Source: Kibdelosporangium aridum (GTDB lineage: Bacteria; Actinomycetota; Actinomycetes; Mycobacteriales; Pseudonocardiaceae). Taken from it: DNA of 64,000 nt. Of this stretch, positions 51,176 through 59,173 are shown in pieces. Under the pieces are notes generated by a model that did not search any database, was not told the DNA's origin, and saw only the letters and a list, made by a program, of their open reading frames with translations. The DNA lies in assembly GCF_900176515.1 (NCBI RefSeq), contig NZ_FWXV01000005.1, positions 557,360 through 621,359 on the forward strand. The letters run 5' to 3'. Numbering within the stretch: position 1 is the stretch's first letter; every line of letters begins with the position of its first letter. The position numbers and the translations under genes were made by a program.

Positions 51176-51628
51176 ATGTCGAAGGCACTCGGCAAAGACT
51201 CGACCTGCTCCATCGCACGGAGCCTCGAAGTGCTGGGCGACACCTGGACGTTGTTGATCGTGCGGGACGCCCTCGTCCTGGGCTCGACGCGGTTCCAGGA
51301 GTTCCGGGATGCACTCGGGGTGGCGCCGAACATCCTGGCCAAACGACTGGCTTTGCTGGTCGACGAGGGTCTGATGACCCGCCGTACCTACCAGGACACC
51401 GGTGCCCGCGCCCGTGACGAATACGTGCTGACCGACGCAGGACGAAGCCTCAGCCTGGTCATCGCGGCCCTGGGGGCGTGGGGACGGGAGTTCCGGCCCC
51501 GCCCGGACGGGACCTCGCCGAGTTTCCTGGTCGAGGACTCCGAGACGCCCGCCCAGCTGGCCTTCGTGGCCGCGGATGGTGGCCACGTGCCACCAGACCG
51601 CCTGGTGGCACGACGCACCCCGGACTAG
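51176..51628 (+). CDS. HxlR-family regulator
   Basis: 150 residues. The winged helix begins with DSTCSIARSLEVLGDTWTLLIVRDALVLGSTRFQEFRDALGVAPNILAKRL, a classical HxlR pattern in which the Cys near residue 11 may sense aldehydes or oxidants. The C-terminal tail (about 95-150) is longer than in minimal HxlR proteins. Divergent from the MFS exporter; its stop overlaps the convergent second MFS gene by four bases. Confidence 0.88.
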   Translation: MSKALGKDSTCSIARSLEVLGDTWTLLIVRDALVLGSTRFQEFRDALGVAPNILAKRLALLVDEGLMTRRTYQDTGARARDEYVLTDAGRSLSLVIAALGAWGREFRPRPDGTSPSFLVEDSETPAQLAFVAADGGHVPPDRLVARRTPD

Positions 51629-52899
51629 GTTCGCGGCGCCGCGAGCAAGGCCACATACGTGACGGCGCACGCGATCACGATGTACAGCGCGATGACCCAC
51701 GAGCCGCTGAATCCGGCATACAGCGCCGCGGCGATGAACGGCGCGGGTCCGCTCGTGATCAGGCCACCGACCTGGTAGGCGACAGACACGCCGGTGTAGC
51801 GGTGGTTGGCGTCGAACAGCTCCGACAGGAAGCCCGCGATCGCGCCGTACGTCAGGGCGTGCCCGAGCGTCGCGTACAGAATCATCGAGACCAGGACGCC
51901 GACGGTGGAGCCTGTGTCGACCAGCCAGAAGAACGGGAAGGCGGCGACTGCGGAATAGATCGCCCCGATTCGCAGGACCTTCCGCCGTCCGATCCGATCG
52001 GCCAGGATCGCGACGAGCGGAACGGCTGCGATGTCGAGTAGTGCCGCGATGATGAGACATGTGAGCACGGTTCCGCGTGAGATGCCGACATGCGTGGTCG
52101 CGTACGACAGCACGAACACGGTCACCACGTAGAACGGGATGTTGGCGGCGGCTTGGGTGAAGATGCCGACGAGGACTGCGCGCGGCGAACGGCGCAGGGT
52201 GTCCCGTAATGGGAACGACGAGACCCGCCCGGCCGTGCTGACCTTCTCGAACTCAGGTGATTCCTCGAGGCGTGACCGTACATAGAGGCCGACGAACAGC
52301 AAAAGCGCGCTCGCGAGGAACGGCAGCCGCCATCCCCAGCTGAGCAGTTGTTCCTTCGGAAGCTGCTGTACGGCAAGGAATGCAGCGGCAGACAGGACGA
52401 GTCCTGCGGGCACGCCTGCTTGCGGGAAACTGCCGTAGAAGGCGCGTCGCTGCGGGGGAGCGTGTTCGACCGCCATCAGGACGGCACCGCCCCACTCGCC
52501 GCCGACCGCGAACCCCTGCAACAGCCGAACCACGACCAGGAGCAACGGCGCCGCGATGCCGATTTGGGCGTGCGTCGGCAGCAGTCCGATTGCGACAGTG
52601 CTGCCACCCATCAGCATCAGCGAGATGATCAGCATGCGCTTGCGACCGATCCGGTCACCGAAGTGCCCGAAGACGATGCCGCCCAAGGGGCGGGCGACGA
52701 ACGCGACGCCGAAAGCCGCGAAGGCGGCCAGTGTGCCCGCCAATGGGCTCAGCGTGGGGAAGAACTGCGTGTTGAAGACGAGGGTCGCGGCGGCGCCGAA
52801 GAGGAAGAAGTCGTACCACTCGATGGCGGTGCCGATGAAACTGGCGAACGCGACCCGCAACGGCCGCAGGCGTTGGCCGGCTCCTGTTTGGACTGTCAC
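51625..52899 (-). CDS. MHS-type metabolite:H+ symporter (MFS)
   Basis: 424 residues from GTG 52899 with GGAGG upstream. FASFIGTAIEWYDFFLFG is the signature start of the metabolite:H+ symporter family (ShiA/ProP/KgtP/PcaT-like). It also has HFGDRIGRKRML and LLQGFAVGGEWGGAVLMAVEH. It imports a carboxylate or quaternary amine; the exact substrate is unknown. Two TetR-type operators lie in the divergent region with the DsbA-like gene, so both are probably induced together. Confidence 0.87.
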   Translation of the reverse strand: MTVQTGAGQRLRPLRVAFASFIGTAIEWYDFFLFGAAATLVFNTQFFPTLSPLAGTLAAFAAFGVAFVARPLGGIVFGHFGDRIGRKRMLIISLMLMGGSTVAIGLLPTHAQIGIAAPLLLVVVRLLQGFAVGGEWGGAVLMAVEHAPPQRRAFYGSFPQAGVPAGLVLSAAAFLAVQQLPKEQLLSWGWRLPFLASALLLFVGLYVRSRLEESPEFEKVSTAGRVSSFPLRDTLRRSPRAVLVGIFTQAAANIPFYVVTVFVLSYATTHVGISRGTVLTCLIIAALLDIAAVPLVAILADRIGRRKVLRIGAIYSAVAAFPFFWLVDTGSTVGVLVSMILYATLGHALTYGAIAGFLSELFDANHRYTGVSVAYQVGGLITSGPAPFIAAALYAGFSGSWVIALYIVIACAVTYVALLAAPRT

Positions 52900-52997
52900 A
52901 AGGACCTCCGAGGTGAGGTGCGGAGATTCGGCGGTTGGCCCGGGTAGCCGAGGTGTCAGGTGTAACACGCGAAGGTGATCGACAACAAGCAGTTGTG

Positions 52998-53009
52998 TAC
53001 CGATCGGTC
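52998..53009. promoter_or_regulatory. TetR operator copy 1
   Basis: TACCGATCGGTC contains the perfect palindrome ACCGATCGGT (52999-53008). It matches the core of the sites at 53063 and 53861. It lies about 100 bases upstream of the MHS transporter start. Confidence 0.65.
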
Positions 53010-53062
53010 CAAGAAATCTTGCCAGCGTCTTGAGCTTCGTCAGGTGAATTACCCACGGCTTG

Positions 53063-53074
53063 GACCGATCGGTC
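53063..53074. promoter_or_regulatory. TetR operator copy 2
   Basis: GACCGATCGGTC, a perfect 12-bp palindrome, centred 65 bases from copy 1 (about six helical turns) and 36 bases upstream of the DsbA-like start. Confidence 0.7.
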
Positions 53075-53109
53075 TGGCGTAGGATGGTGGCGGGGAGTAG
53101 CCTCGGGGC

Positions 53110-53838
53110 ATGGCCGATGCTGATCTGCACTTCTACTTCGACCCGGTGTGCCCGTTCGCGTGGATGACCAGCAAGTGGGTACGGATCGTCCAACGGCAGC
53201 GCGATTACCACGTGGACTGGCGGTTCATCTCGCTGCGGCTGATCAACGCCAACGTCGACTACGACGCCCACTTCCCACCGGAATACGAGGCTTCACACAC
53301 CGCGGGACTGAAGCTGCTACGCGTGGCGGCGCGAATCCGCGACGAGCACGGCAGCGAACCGCTCGGTGCGTTCTACAAGGTGCTGGGCGAGGAAACGTTC
53401 GAACGCGAACCCGTGCCGGGTGGCAGCGCGGCCGCAGTGCACCGCGGCACGCACGCTCTGGCGACCGAAGCGTTGACCCGTAACGGATTGCCAGCGGACT
53501 ACGCCTCCGCGTTGGAGGACGCTTCCTGGGACTCGGTGATCCAGGCCGAAACCGACGAGGCACTGAGCCTGACCGGCAAAGACGTCGGAACCCCGATCCT
53601 GCACTTCGCGCCGCCCGACGGCAACGCCCTGTTCGGGCCGGTGATCAGCCGTCTGCCTGACGAGACCGAGGCGCTCGAACTGTGGGAGCACGTGATCGCA
53701 CTCGGGCGTTTTCCCGGATTCGCCGAGCTGAAGCGCAGCATGCGCGAGCAGCCACAGCTGCCGTCCTTCGGCGTTCGCCCAGGTGAAGTGGGCATCCAGG
53801 AAGACTGGCACGCCGGCAGCAGACGGTTGAAGAAATGA
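53110..53838 (+). CDS. DsbA-family Rv2466c-like (mycothiol-linked) oxidoreductase, single Cys
   Basis: 242 residues of the DsbA/2-hydroxychromene-carboxylate isomerase fold. YFDPVCPFAWMTSKWVRIV aligns with the active site of mycobacterial Rv2466c (FDPLCPWCWITSRW), a mycothiol-dependent reductase. VGEDVGTP-type GKDVGTPILHFAPP and FGPVISRLP also match. The second active-site Cys is Ala here (CPFA), so a one-Cys mechanism with mycothiol or a non-redox role is likely. Divergent from the MHS transporter and followed by a TetR gene. Confidence 0.8.
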   Translation: MADADLHFYFDPVCPFAWMTSKWVRIVQRQRDYHVDWRFISLRLINANVDYDAHFPPEYEASHTAGLKLLRVAARIRDEHGSEPLGAFYKVLGEETFEREPVPGGSAAAVHRGTHALATEALTRNGLPADYASALEDASWDSVIQAETDEALSLTGKDVGTPILHFAPPDGNALFGPVISRLPDETEALELWEHVIALGRFPGFAELKRSMREQPQLPSFGVRPGEVGIQEDWHAGSRRLKK

Positions 53839-53860
53839 CGCCGTCGAGTCGATAACCTGT

Positions 53861-53874
53861 GGATCGTTCGGTCC
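53861..53874. promoter_or_regulatory. TetR operator copy 3 (autoregulatory)
   Basis: GGATCGTTCGGTCC differs from GGACCGATCGGTCC at two positions and is embedded in a longer GTGGA-N8-TCCAC repeat. It lies 18 bases before the TetR start. Confidence 0.6.
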
Positions 53875-53892
53875 ACGACGTGAGGTGGGGGC

Positions 53893-54471
53893 ATGACGGC
53901 AACGAGTTTCGACACGAACCGCGCACGCGTGATCGCGATCGCCGCGGACCTCTTCGCCCGCAACGGCTACCACGGCACCGGCATGACCGAGCTTGGACAA
54001 GCGGTCGGCCTGGGCCGAGGCGCGCTGTACCACTACATCGGGAGCAAGGAAGCGGTTCTCTACGCGATCAGCAAAGACCAAGTCGACAAGATGAACAGCT
54101 ACGCCGAAGAGCTGCTGGACCAAGGCCTGGAGGCGGAAGAGCTGCTTCGGCAGATGGCACGGGGGTTGCTGCGGAACATCGCGGAGCACCGTGCGGAGTG
54201 GGCGGTGTTCTTCCGGGAGTACACCGCGCTGACGGGGGAGTGGCGCGATCACGTGCTGACGGCTCGGGAGAGGTATGAGGGGTATTGGCGGCAGGCGCTG
54301 AGTAGTGGGGTTCGGGACGGGGTGTTGCGGAAGACTCCGCCGCTGCTGGTGAAGGGTATTCTTGGGATGCTCAATTATACTTATTTGTGGTTTGAGCCGG
54401 ATGGGAAGTTGAGTCCGGATGAGGTTGCGGATATGTTCCTTGATGCTTTGATTGAGGGAATTCGGGCTTAG
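53893..54471 (+). CDS. TetR-family regulator
   Basis: 192 residues. N-terminal HTH: RVIAIAADLFARNGYHGTGMTELGQAVGLGRGALYHYIGSKEAVLYAI. C-terminal ligand domain (about 60-190) with a Trp/Tyr-rich end (LGMLNYTYLWFEPDGKLSPDEVA), of the type that binds acyl-CoA or hydrophobic ligands. The three palindromes around 53.0 and 53.86 kb are the likely operators, making this the regulator of the MHS transporter, the DsbA-like gene and itself. The base composition falls toward its 3' end as the repeat region begins. Confidence 0.88.
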   Translation: MTATSFDTNRARVIAIAADLFARNGYHGTGMTELGQAVGLGRGALYHYIGSKEAVLYAISKDQVDKMNSYAEELLDQGLEAEELLRQMARGLLRNIAEHRAEWAVFFREYTALTGEWRDHVLTARERYEGYWRQALSSGVRDGVLRKTPPLLVKGILGMLNYTYLWFEPDGKLSPDEVADMFLDALIEGIRA

Positions 54472-54484
54472 AGGGCTTTGCGGC

Positions 54485-54705
54485 TTCATTTTAGTTTTCA
54501 GCTGGGTTTCTTTTCCTTTGGCTTTTATTTCTGCCTTTGGTGCCTGCTGCGGCTCGATTTGACTTGGGGGCCCCTGCGGCGCGCTCGGGGAGGAAGCCGG
54601 GGAGTCCCCCTTCGTTCCGCATTATTTATCCTTCGTGGCGCGAGGGGCCTCCCCGCACCGGACAGTTTAAGCGCGCCGCTACCCCAAGTAAAATCGAGCC
54701 TTCGC
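54485..54705. repeat. Left arm of a composite inverted repeat
   Basis: The 148-bp core (54552-54699) begins GCTCGATTTGACTTGGGG and ends with the inverted CCCCAAGTAAAATCGAGC, with GCGGCGCGC/GCGCGCCGC just inside, so it has its own terminal inverted repeats. The same core lies inverted at 56005-56151. A pyrimidine-rich flank outside (54485-54540) reads, on the other strand, AAAAGCCAAAGG...CCCAGCTG, similar to the flank of the other copy. No coding function is seen in 54472-54782. Confidence 0.85.
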
Positions 54706-54782
54706 TTCGCCCACCACACCCCATACCTTGCCTTGCGCTTCGCCCGCTTTTCGCGCCATACCCGGCTTTCCGTTTTGCTCGC

Positions 54783-55928
54783 TTATTCCAACTCGTAGGG
54801 TTCCGGCTGCGTGGTGTGGGTTTTTCCGCTTGGTGTGGTGAAGGTGAGTGTTCCTGGGTGGGGTTGTTCGATCTTCCAGGTGCTTCGCTCTTTCAGTAGG
54901 TTGTGTTTCTTGCAGAGGGCGGCGAGGTTGCCGTGGCTGGTTTCGCCGTGGTCGGTGTGGCGTTGGGTGTGGTCGATTTCGGTGCGTTCGGCGGGTTCTT
55001 CGCAGCCGGGTTGTCGGCATTGGCGGTCGCGCAGTTGGATGTGGCGCTTCAGCGAGGGTGGCGCGAACCTGCGGTGGCTGACTTCCAGGACATGGCCTGC
55101 GGGGTCGGTGAGGATGCGGCGCCAGGTGCTGTCGTGGGTTAGTTCGCGGGCGTGCTCAGCGGTGATCGCGCCATACCCGGACAGCTCACCCGGCTGCTCG
55201 GTCAACCCGGCCAGGGTGGCCATCGGCACCACCACATTGGTGGCGATAACAGGACGCTTGATGTCCTTGCCCACCACCAGGTCGATGAACACATCCGCCC
55301 GGCACTGCTTCAGCGACCGGTCCCTGGTCTTGCGCTGCTTAGCCAACGCGTCGATCTGGTTGAACGCGGTCAGCGCTTCGGCGGCGTCCAGGGTGATCTT
55401 CAACTGCGCCAGGCCGTCGGGCAGGTCGACCATGGTGATGCCACGCTCTTCCTCGCGGGCGCGCTGGCGTCGTTGGTCGGCGGCTGTGACGTCGGCGCGG
55501 GTGACGGTGTCACGCACCGCACGCCGAAACCGGGAGTGATCAGCCCTCGGCCCCCGTTCCAACACCCGCTGTTCCACCCACCGCGCCTGGTCATCCGACA
55601 GCACCGCAGTCTGTTTGGTCATGGTGGCGGCACGGTCGGCGTCGATATCCCCAGCCTCCAACGCAGCCAAGGTGGCAGGCAGCCGGTTGACCATCTCCTG
55701 AGCCTGCAACAGTTTCGCCAACGCCACCCGCGGACTCACCCGGGTCTCGATAGCGATCTCCTCGGCAGCGCCATCCGCAACCCGAATACCGTCCCGGTTG
55801 GGTGGTGACAATTCCGCGAACCGCGCCAACAAGCAAGCGTCCTCGGCGTCGAGTGAAGCGCGTACCCGGGCGTTGCGGGCAAGCCGGGAAAGGACTTGCT
55901 CGCGACCCAGAGAGCGCGTTTCGAACAT
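54783..55928 (-). CDS. DUF222-HNH endonuclease (REP13E12 family)
   Basis: 381 residues. The N-terminal two thirds is DUF222 (VSPRVALAKLLQAQEMVNRLPATLAALEAGDIDADRA), followed by a C-terminal HNH nuclease: RDRQCRQPGC, then EIDHTQRHTDHGETSHGNLAALCKKHN with the two His and Asn. These genes are multicopy in mycobacteria and relatives (the 13E12 repeat family) and are suspected of mobility. Here the gene is exactly bracketed by inverted copies of a 148-bp element. The product is probably a DNA nuclease that acts on its own integration site or flanking repeats, but this is inference. Confidence 0.88.
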   Translation of the reverse strand: MFETRSLGREQVLSRLARNARVRASLDAEDACLLARFAELSPPNRDGIRVADGAAEEIAIETRVSPRVALAKLLQAQEMVNRLPATLAALEAGDIDADRAATMTKQTAVLSDDQARWVEQRVLERGPRADHSRFRRAVRDTVTRADVTAADQRRQRAREEERGITMVDLPDGLAQLKITLDAAEALTAFNQIDALAKQRKTRDRSLKQCRADVFIDLVVGKDIKRPVIATNVVVPMATLAGLTEQPGELSGYGAITAEHARELTHDSTWRRILTDPAGHVLEVSHRRFAPPSLKRHIQLRDRQCRQPGCEEPAERTEIDHTQRHTDHGETSHGNLAALCKKHNLLKERSTWKIEQPHPGTLTFTTPSGKTHTTQPEPYELE

Positions 55929-55999
55929 ACGTCCAGTGTATCAGAAACAGCGTGACGAAGCAGGAGGAAACCGCAAAAGAAAAGCAACCCATCCCCGAG

Positions 56000-56215
56000 C
56001 GAAGGCTCGATTTTACTTGGGGTAGCGGCGCGCTTAAACTGTCCGGTGCGGGGAGGCCCCACGCGCCACGAAGGAAAAATGATGCGGAACGAAGGGGGAC
56101 TCCCCGGCTTCCTTCCCGAGCGCGCCGCAGGGGCCCCAAGTCAAATCGAGCCGTGGCGGGCACCGAAGAACCCCGAAACAAAAGCCAAACCAAGAACCTA
56201 GCTGGAAATAGGGCA
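56000..56215. repeat. Right arm of the composite inverted repeat
   Basis: The core at 56005-56151 is the reverse complement of the left-arm core with only scattered mismatches: GCTCGATTTTACTTGGGG at its start, GGGGAGGCCCC in the middle and CCCCAAGTCAAATCGAGC at its end. The outer flank (AAAAGCCAAACCAAGAACCTAGCTGG) resembles the outer flank of the left arm, so homology extends beyond the core. Confidence 0.85.
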
Positions 56216-56310
56216 AACGAAGCTGGAACCCGAAGCAAAAGAGCAAGCCAAAGAGCGAGCCAAGGCAAACACCTTAGCCAAGCCGAAGACCGAACCAAAG
56301 CAAAGAAAAA
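56160..56310. other. Purine/AAGCC-rich asymmetric tract
   Basis: Between the right repeat arm and the terminator the plus strand is poor in T and full of short AAGCC/AAGC/GAACC words (CAAGCCAAAGAGCGAGCC, CAAAGCAAAG). It differs sharply from neighbouring codon-structured DNA. No open frame with protein-like composition, no ribosome site. Nothing further can be assigned. Confidence 0.5.
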
Positions 56311-56328
56311 GGCGGCCCGAAGGCCGCC
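56306..56328 (-). terminator. Intrinsic terminator with TTCG tetraloop
   Basis: On the minus strand GGCGGCC-TTCG-GGCCGCC is followed by TTTTTCTTT, a textbook intrinsic terminator, 17 bases after the stop of the MT0933-type gene. Confidence 0.9.
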
Positions 56329-56344
56329 CTCCTCTTCACCAAAG

Positions 56345-56578
56345 TCAGTAGGGACCGTGCTGACCACTCGGACCGTGTTGTCCACCCGGACCCGGACGCC
56401 GAACCTTGCGGACCGCGTTCTCGATCTGGTGGTGGTACTTGCCCTTTGTCTGCCGGTCAACGAACTTGCCGGCCTTGTCGGCCATCCGGGCGACCTTCTC
56501 AGGATTCTTCCTGGCGTACCGGCGGGCGGCCTCCGCCGCGCCGGCCAGCACGGTCAACTTCTTGAACAGTCCTGCCAT
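56345..56578 (-). CDS. MT0933/Rv0909-type antitoxin-like small protein
   Basis: 77 residues from ATG 56578 with GGAAGG upstream. The layout AGLFKKL, RYARKNPEKVARMADKAGKFVDRQTKGKYHHQIENAV follows the MT0933 antitoxin family (Rv0909), where a KNPEKV helix precedes a KAxxFVDxxTxGKY repeat. The C terminus is Gly/Pro/His/Gln-rich (PGGQHGPSGQHGPY). In M. tuberculosis the family member pairs with a toxin; here no toxin gene is adjacent, so its role may be stress-related. It has its own terminator. Confidence 0.72.
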   Translation of the reverse strand: MAGLFKKLTVLAGAAEAARRYARKNPEKVARMADKAGKFVDRQTKGKYHHQIENAVRKVRRPGPGGQHGPSGQHGPY

Positions 56579-56815
56579 GGCGAACCTTCCGCGAGCGGGT
56601 GCTTCCAAAGCCTTCAACGTCTCAAGTACCCAGCCGAGTTCCGCTCAAATCGCCCGTTCGGCCGTATAGATCAACCCGGTTGGCCCAGACACCGACTTCA
56701 CACCGGGCTCAGACCCCCTCTGGCAGGCTCAACCGGCGATGGTCGGGTGCCGTTGACAGGAAAGATCCGGCACAATGGCGCCCGCGTATGACGGTGAGGG
56801 CAAGGGGGACGGACT

Positions 56816-57883
56816 GTGGGTTTGCTGGTGCGGTCGGGTGGCTGGAGAGGTGCCTTGGTGCGCAGGGTTGTCCTTGCCGCGCTGGGGAGCCTGATCGCCG
56901 GCCTGCTGAGCGCTGTTCCCGCAGCTGGGCAGGAGGAACCGGAGCAGCCGACCACGGTGGCCGGTCTCCTCGGCTACTACAAGGACTTGAGCAACCGGGC
57001 CGAGCGGATCAACGAGGATCTGCTGCGCATCCAGGAGGAACTCGAGGCCAAGCGTTCGGAGTCCAAGGACGCCGGTCAGCGAGCCGATGCCGCCCGCAAG
57101 CAGGCCGATGAGTCCCGTGCCCGCGTCACCCAGGCTCAGCAGGACAAGTCCCGTGTCGACGCGCTGCTGTCCGGCACCGGCGACCTGAACGCGATGAACG
57201 TGTTCCTCACCGGCAGTAGCCGTGATGACGTTGTGTCACGGATGCAGGCCGCCAGCATGGCGTCTCAGCTCAGCGGCACCGCCGCCGAGCAGGGCAGGCG
57301 GGCGATCGCCGAGGCCGAGCGGGCCGCGAAGGACGCCACCGCCGCACAGAACGATGTCCGCAGGTCCGAGGCCGCGTTAGAGGCGGGCGCCGCTCAGGTG
57401 CAGCGCCGCCGGGACGAGCTGGCCAAGCAGATCGAGCAGGTCAAGGCCGCGATCGAGCAGTTGACGCCTGAGCAGAAGGCGATTCTCGCCGACAACGGCG
57501 ACAGCCCGTCCACGGTGAAGATCCCGAACGGCGATGTCGGCGCGGTGCTGCGGTACGCCCTCGCTCAGATCGGCCGTCCGTACGTGTGGGGCGCCGAAGG
57601 TCCGGACTCGTTCGACTGCTCTGGGCTGATGCAGACCGCGTACCAGGTCGCAGGCGTGCGCCTGCCGCGGGTGTCGATCCAGCAGTCGGGCGTTGGCCAG
57701 GCGATTCCGCGTGACCAGGTCCGCGCGGGCGACATGATCTTCTACTTCAGCCCGGTGCACCACGTGGCCATGGCCATCGACAGCAACCGCGCGGTGCACG
57801 CGCCCAGCGCTGGTCAGAACGTCAAGATCGCCCCGATCAACTCGATCGGGCCGATCACGGTCATCCGCCGCGTGCTGAACTAA
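56816..57883 (+). CDS. NlpC/P60 peptidoglycan hydrolase (RipA-like)
   Basis: 355 residues from a GTG; GTG 56834 or 56858 are possible. A signal peptide (about residues 15-38, ending AAGQ) leads to a long coiled-coil (about 48-225, heptads such as RAERINEDLLRIQEELEAKRSES). A C-terminal NlpC/P60 domain follows: catalytic Cys in SFDCSGLMQTAY and His in HHVAMAIDS. It cleaves within stem peptides in the wall. The coiled coil keeps the enzyme inhibited or docks it to partners, as in RipA. Its stop overlaps the convergent ROK gene by four bases. Confidence 0.88.
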   Translation: MGLLVRSGGWRGALVRRVVLAALGSLIAGLLSAVPAAGQEEPEQPTTVAGLLGYYKDLSNRAERINEDLLRIQEELEAKRSESKDAGQRADAARKQADESRARVTQAQQDKSRVDALLSGTGDLNAMNVFLTGSSRDDVVSRMQAASMASQLSGTAAEQGRRAIAEAERAAKDATAAQNDVRRSEAALEAGAAQVQRRRDELAKQIEQVKAAIEQLTPEQKAILADNGDSPSTVKIPNGDVGAVLRYALAQIGRPYVWGAEGPDSFDCSGLMQTAYQVAGVRLPRVSIQQSGVGQAIPRDQVRAGDMIFYFSPVHHVAMAIDSNRAVHAPSAGQNVKIAPINSIGPITVIRRVLN

Positions 57884-59067
57884 CCAGCCACTGTCGCTGT
57901 GATGAACGGGTCCGGGTCGGCCACGATGGCCCGGACCGCGGACGCAGCGGCGCCGCGCACCGCGGCTTCGGTTCCCAGCGTGGAGCGCAGGATCCGCACT
58001 TCCGACCACGCCGCGCTGACCACTCGGACGTTCAGTTCCTCGAGCAGCAGTTCGTGCAGCCACGGCTCGATGCGGGCGTAGGTTCCGCCGAGCACGATCG
58101 TCGGCACGTCCAACAGGTTGACCACATTGGACAGTGCGGTGCCCAGCCAGCGGGCGACCGAACGCGTCGCGGTGACTGCCTTACGGTCGTTGTCCTGCAA
58201 GCGGAGTACCAGCGTGTCGACGTCGGGCACGCCTGCCTGCTGCAGGATCGTGTCCTGGCCTGCCATCGCCTCGAGGCAGCCGCGGGCGCCGCATGAGCAT
58301 TGCGGCCCTTTGGAATCCACTGGCAGATGGCCGATTTCGCCACCGAATCCACGGACGCCTTCGAACAGCACGCCGTCCATCACGATGCCCGCGCCGATGC
58401 CGATTTCGCCGGACACGTGCACGAAGTCGCGCAGGTCTTCGTGGCCGCCGCCCCACATTTCGCCGAGTGCGGCGAAGTTCGCCTCGTTGCCCACCATGAT
58501 CGCGGTGTCGCCGAGGTCGGTCCGGTCGCGCAATTCCGCTTGCACGTCCACGTCCCGCCAGCCCAGGTTCGGGGCGGTACGCAGGAACCCGGTCGACGAC
58601 TCGACCAGGCCGGGGACCGCGACGCCGACGCCGCCGACCCGCACGGGCAGTTCCGCCACGGCTGTCCGGATGGCACGGGCCACTTTGACCAGCACGCGGT
58701 TGGCCGGTTGGGATCGGTTGTCCACCGGGCGGATCCGCTGGCTGCTGACCGAACCGGTCAAATCGACCAAACAGGTCGCGATGTAGTCGACGCCGATCTC
58801 CACGCCAAGCCCATGTGGACCGTCGGGCGACAGCGACAGCGAGGTGCCGCGCCTGCCGGGGCCGTCTCGGCGCGCCGGTTCGCCGTCGACCACGAGATCG
58901 GCCGCGATCGCCCGGTCGACGAGGCTGGACACCGTCGCCTTGGTCAGCCCGGTCTGGGCGGCGACGCCTGCGCGTGAAATTCCAGGGGAGTCCGCGATCG
59001 CGCCGAGCACGAGCGCGGAGTTGTGCCGGCGGACGGTGTGCTGGCCGGCTGGCCTCGGCTGGGTCAC
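57880..59067 (-). CDS. ROK-family transcriptional repressor (XylR-like)
   Basis: 395 residues. An N-terminal MarR-like winged helix (RRHNSALVLGAIADSPGISRAGVAAQTGLTKATVSSLVDRAIAADLV) is followed by a ROK domain: GVAVPGLV, GFGGEIGHLPVD and the zinc motif GPQCSCGARGCLEA. Divergent from xylA with 106 bases between starts, so it is most likely the xylose-responsive repressor of xylA. Xylulokinase is not in the window. Confidence 0.87.
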   Translation of the reverse strand: MTQPRPAGQHTVRRHNSALVLGAIADSPGISRAGVAAQTGLTKATVSSLVDRAIAADLVVDGEPARRDGPGRRGTSLSLSPDGPHGLGVEIGVDYIATCLVDLTGSVSSQRIRPVDNRSQPANRVLVKVARAIRTAVAELPVRVGGVGVAVPGLVESSTGFLRTAPNLGWRDVDVQAELRDRTDLGDTAIMVGNEANFAALGEMWGGGHEDLRDFVHVSGEIGIGAGIVMDGVLFEGVRGFGGEIGHLPVDSKGPQCSCGARGCLEAMAGQDTILQQAGVPDVDTLVLRLQDNDRKAVTATRSVARWLGTALSNVVNLLDVPTIVLGGTYARIEPWLHELLLEELNVRVVSAAWSEVRILRSTLGTEAAVRGAAASAVRAIVADPDPFITATVAG

Positions 59068-59109
59068 GACGTCATGCTAGTGGTGTGGGTCGTGAACCGG
59101 CGGTTGCCT

Positions 59110-59170
59110 CACCAGTGCGACCCGGATAAGTTTAGGCATCGAACTATTAACGGCTCGATCTGAAGGAGAC
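59110..59170. promoter_or_regulatory. xylA promoter / ROK operator region
   Basis: AT-rich for this genome: AGTTTAGGCATCGAACTATTAAC holds an imperfect AGTTT / AACT repeat that could be the XylR-type operator. AAGGAG at 59163-59168 is the xylA ribosome site. No firm -35/-10 pair assigned. Confidence 0.4.
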
Positions 59171-59173
59171 ACC

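Noticed and set aside
54783..55928. The DUF222-HNH gene as a group II intron or intein nuclease
   Set aside because: There is no split host gene on either side, no reverse transcriptase and no intron core; the flanks are inverted repeats.
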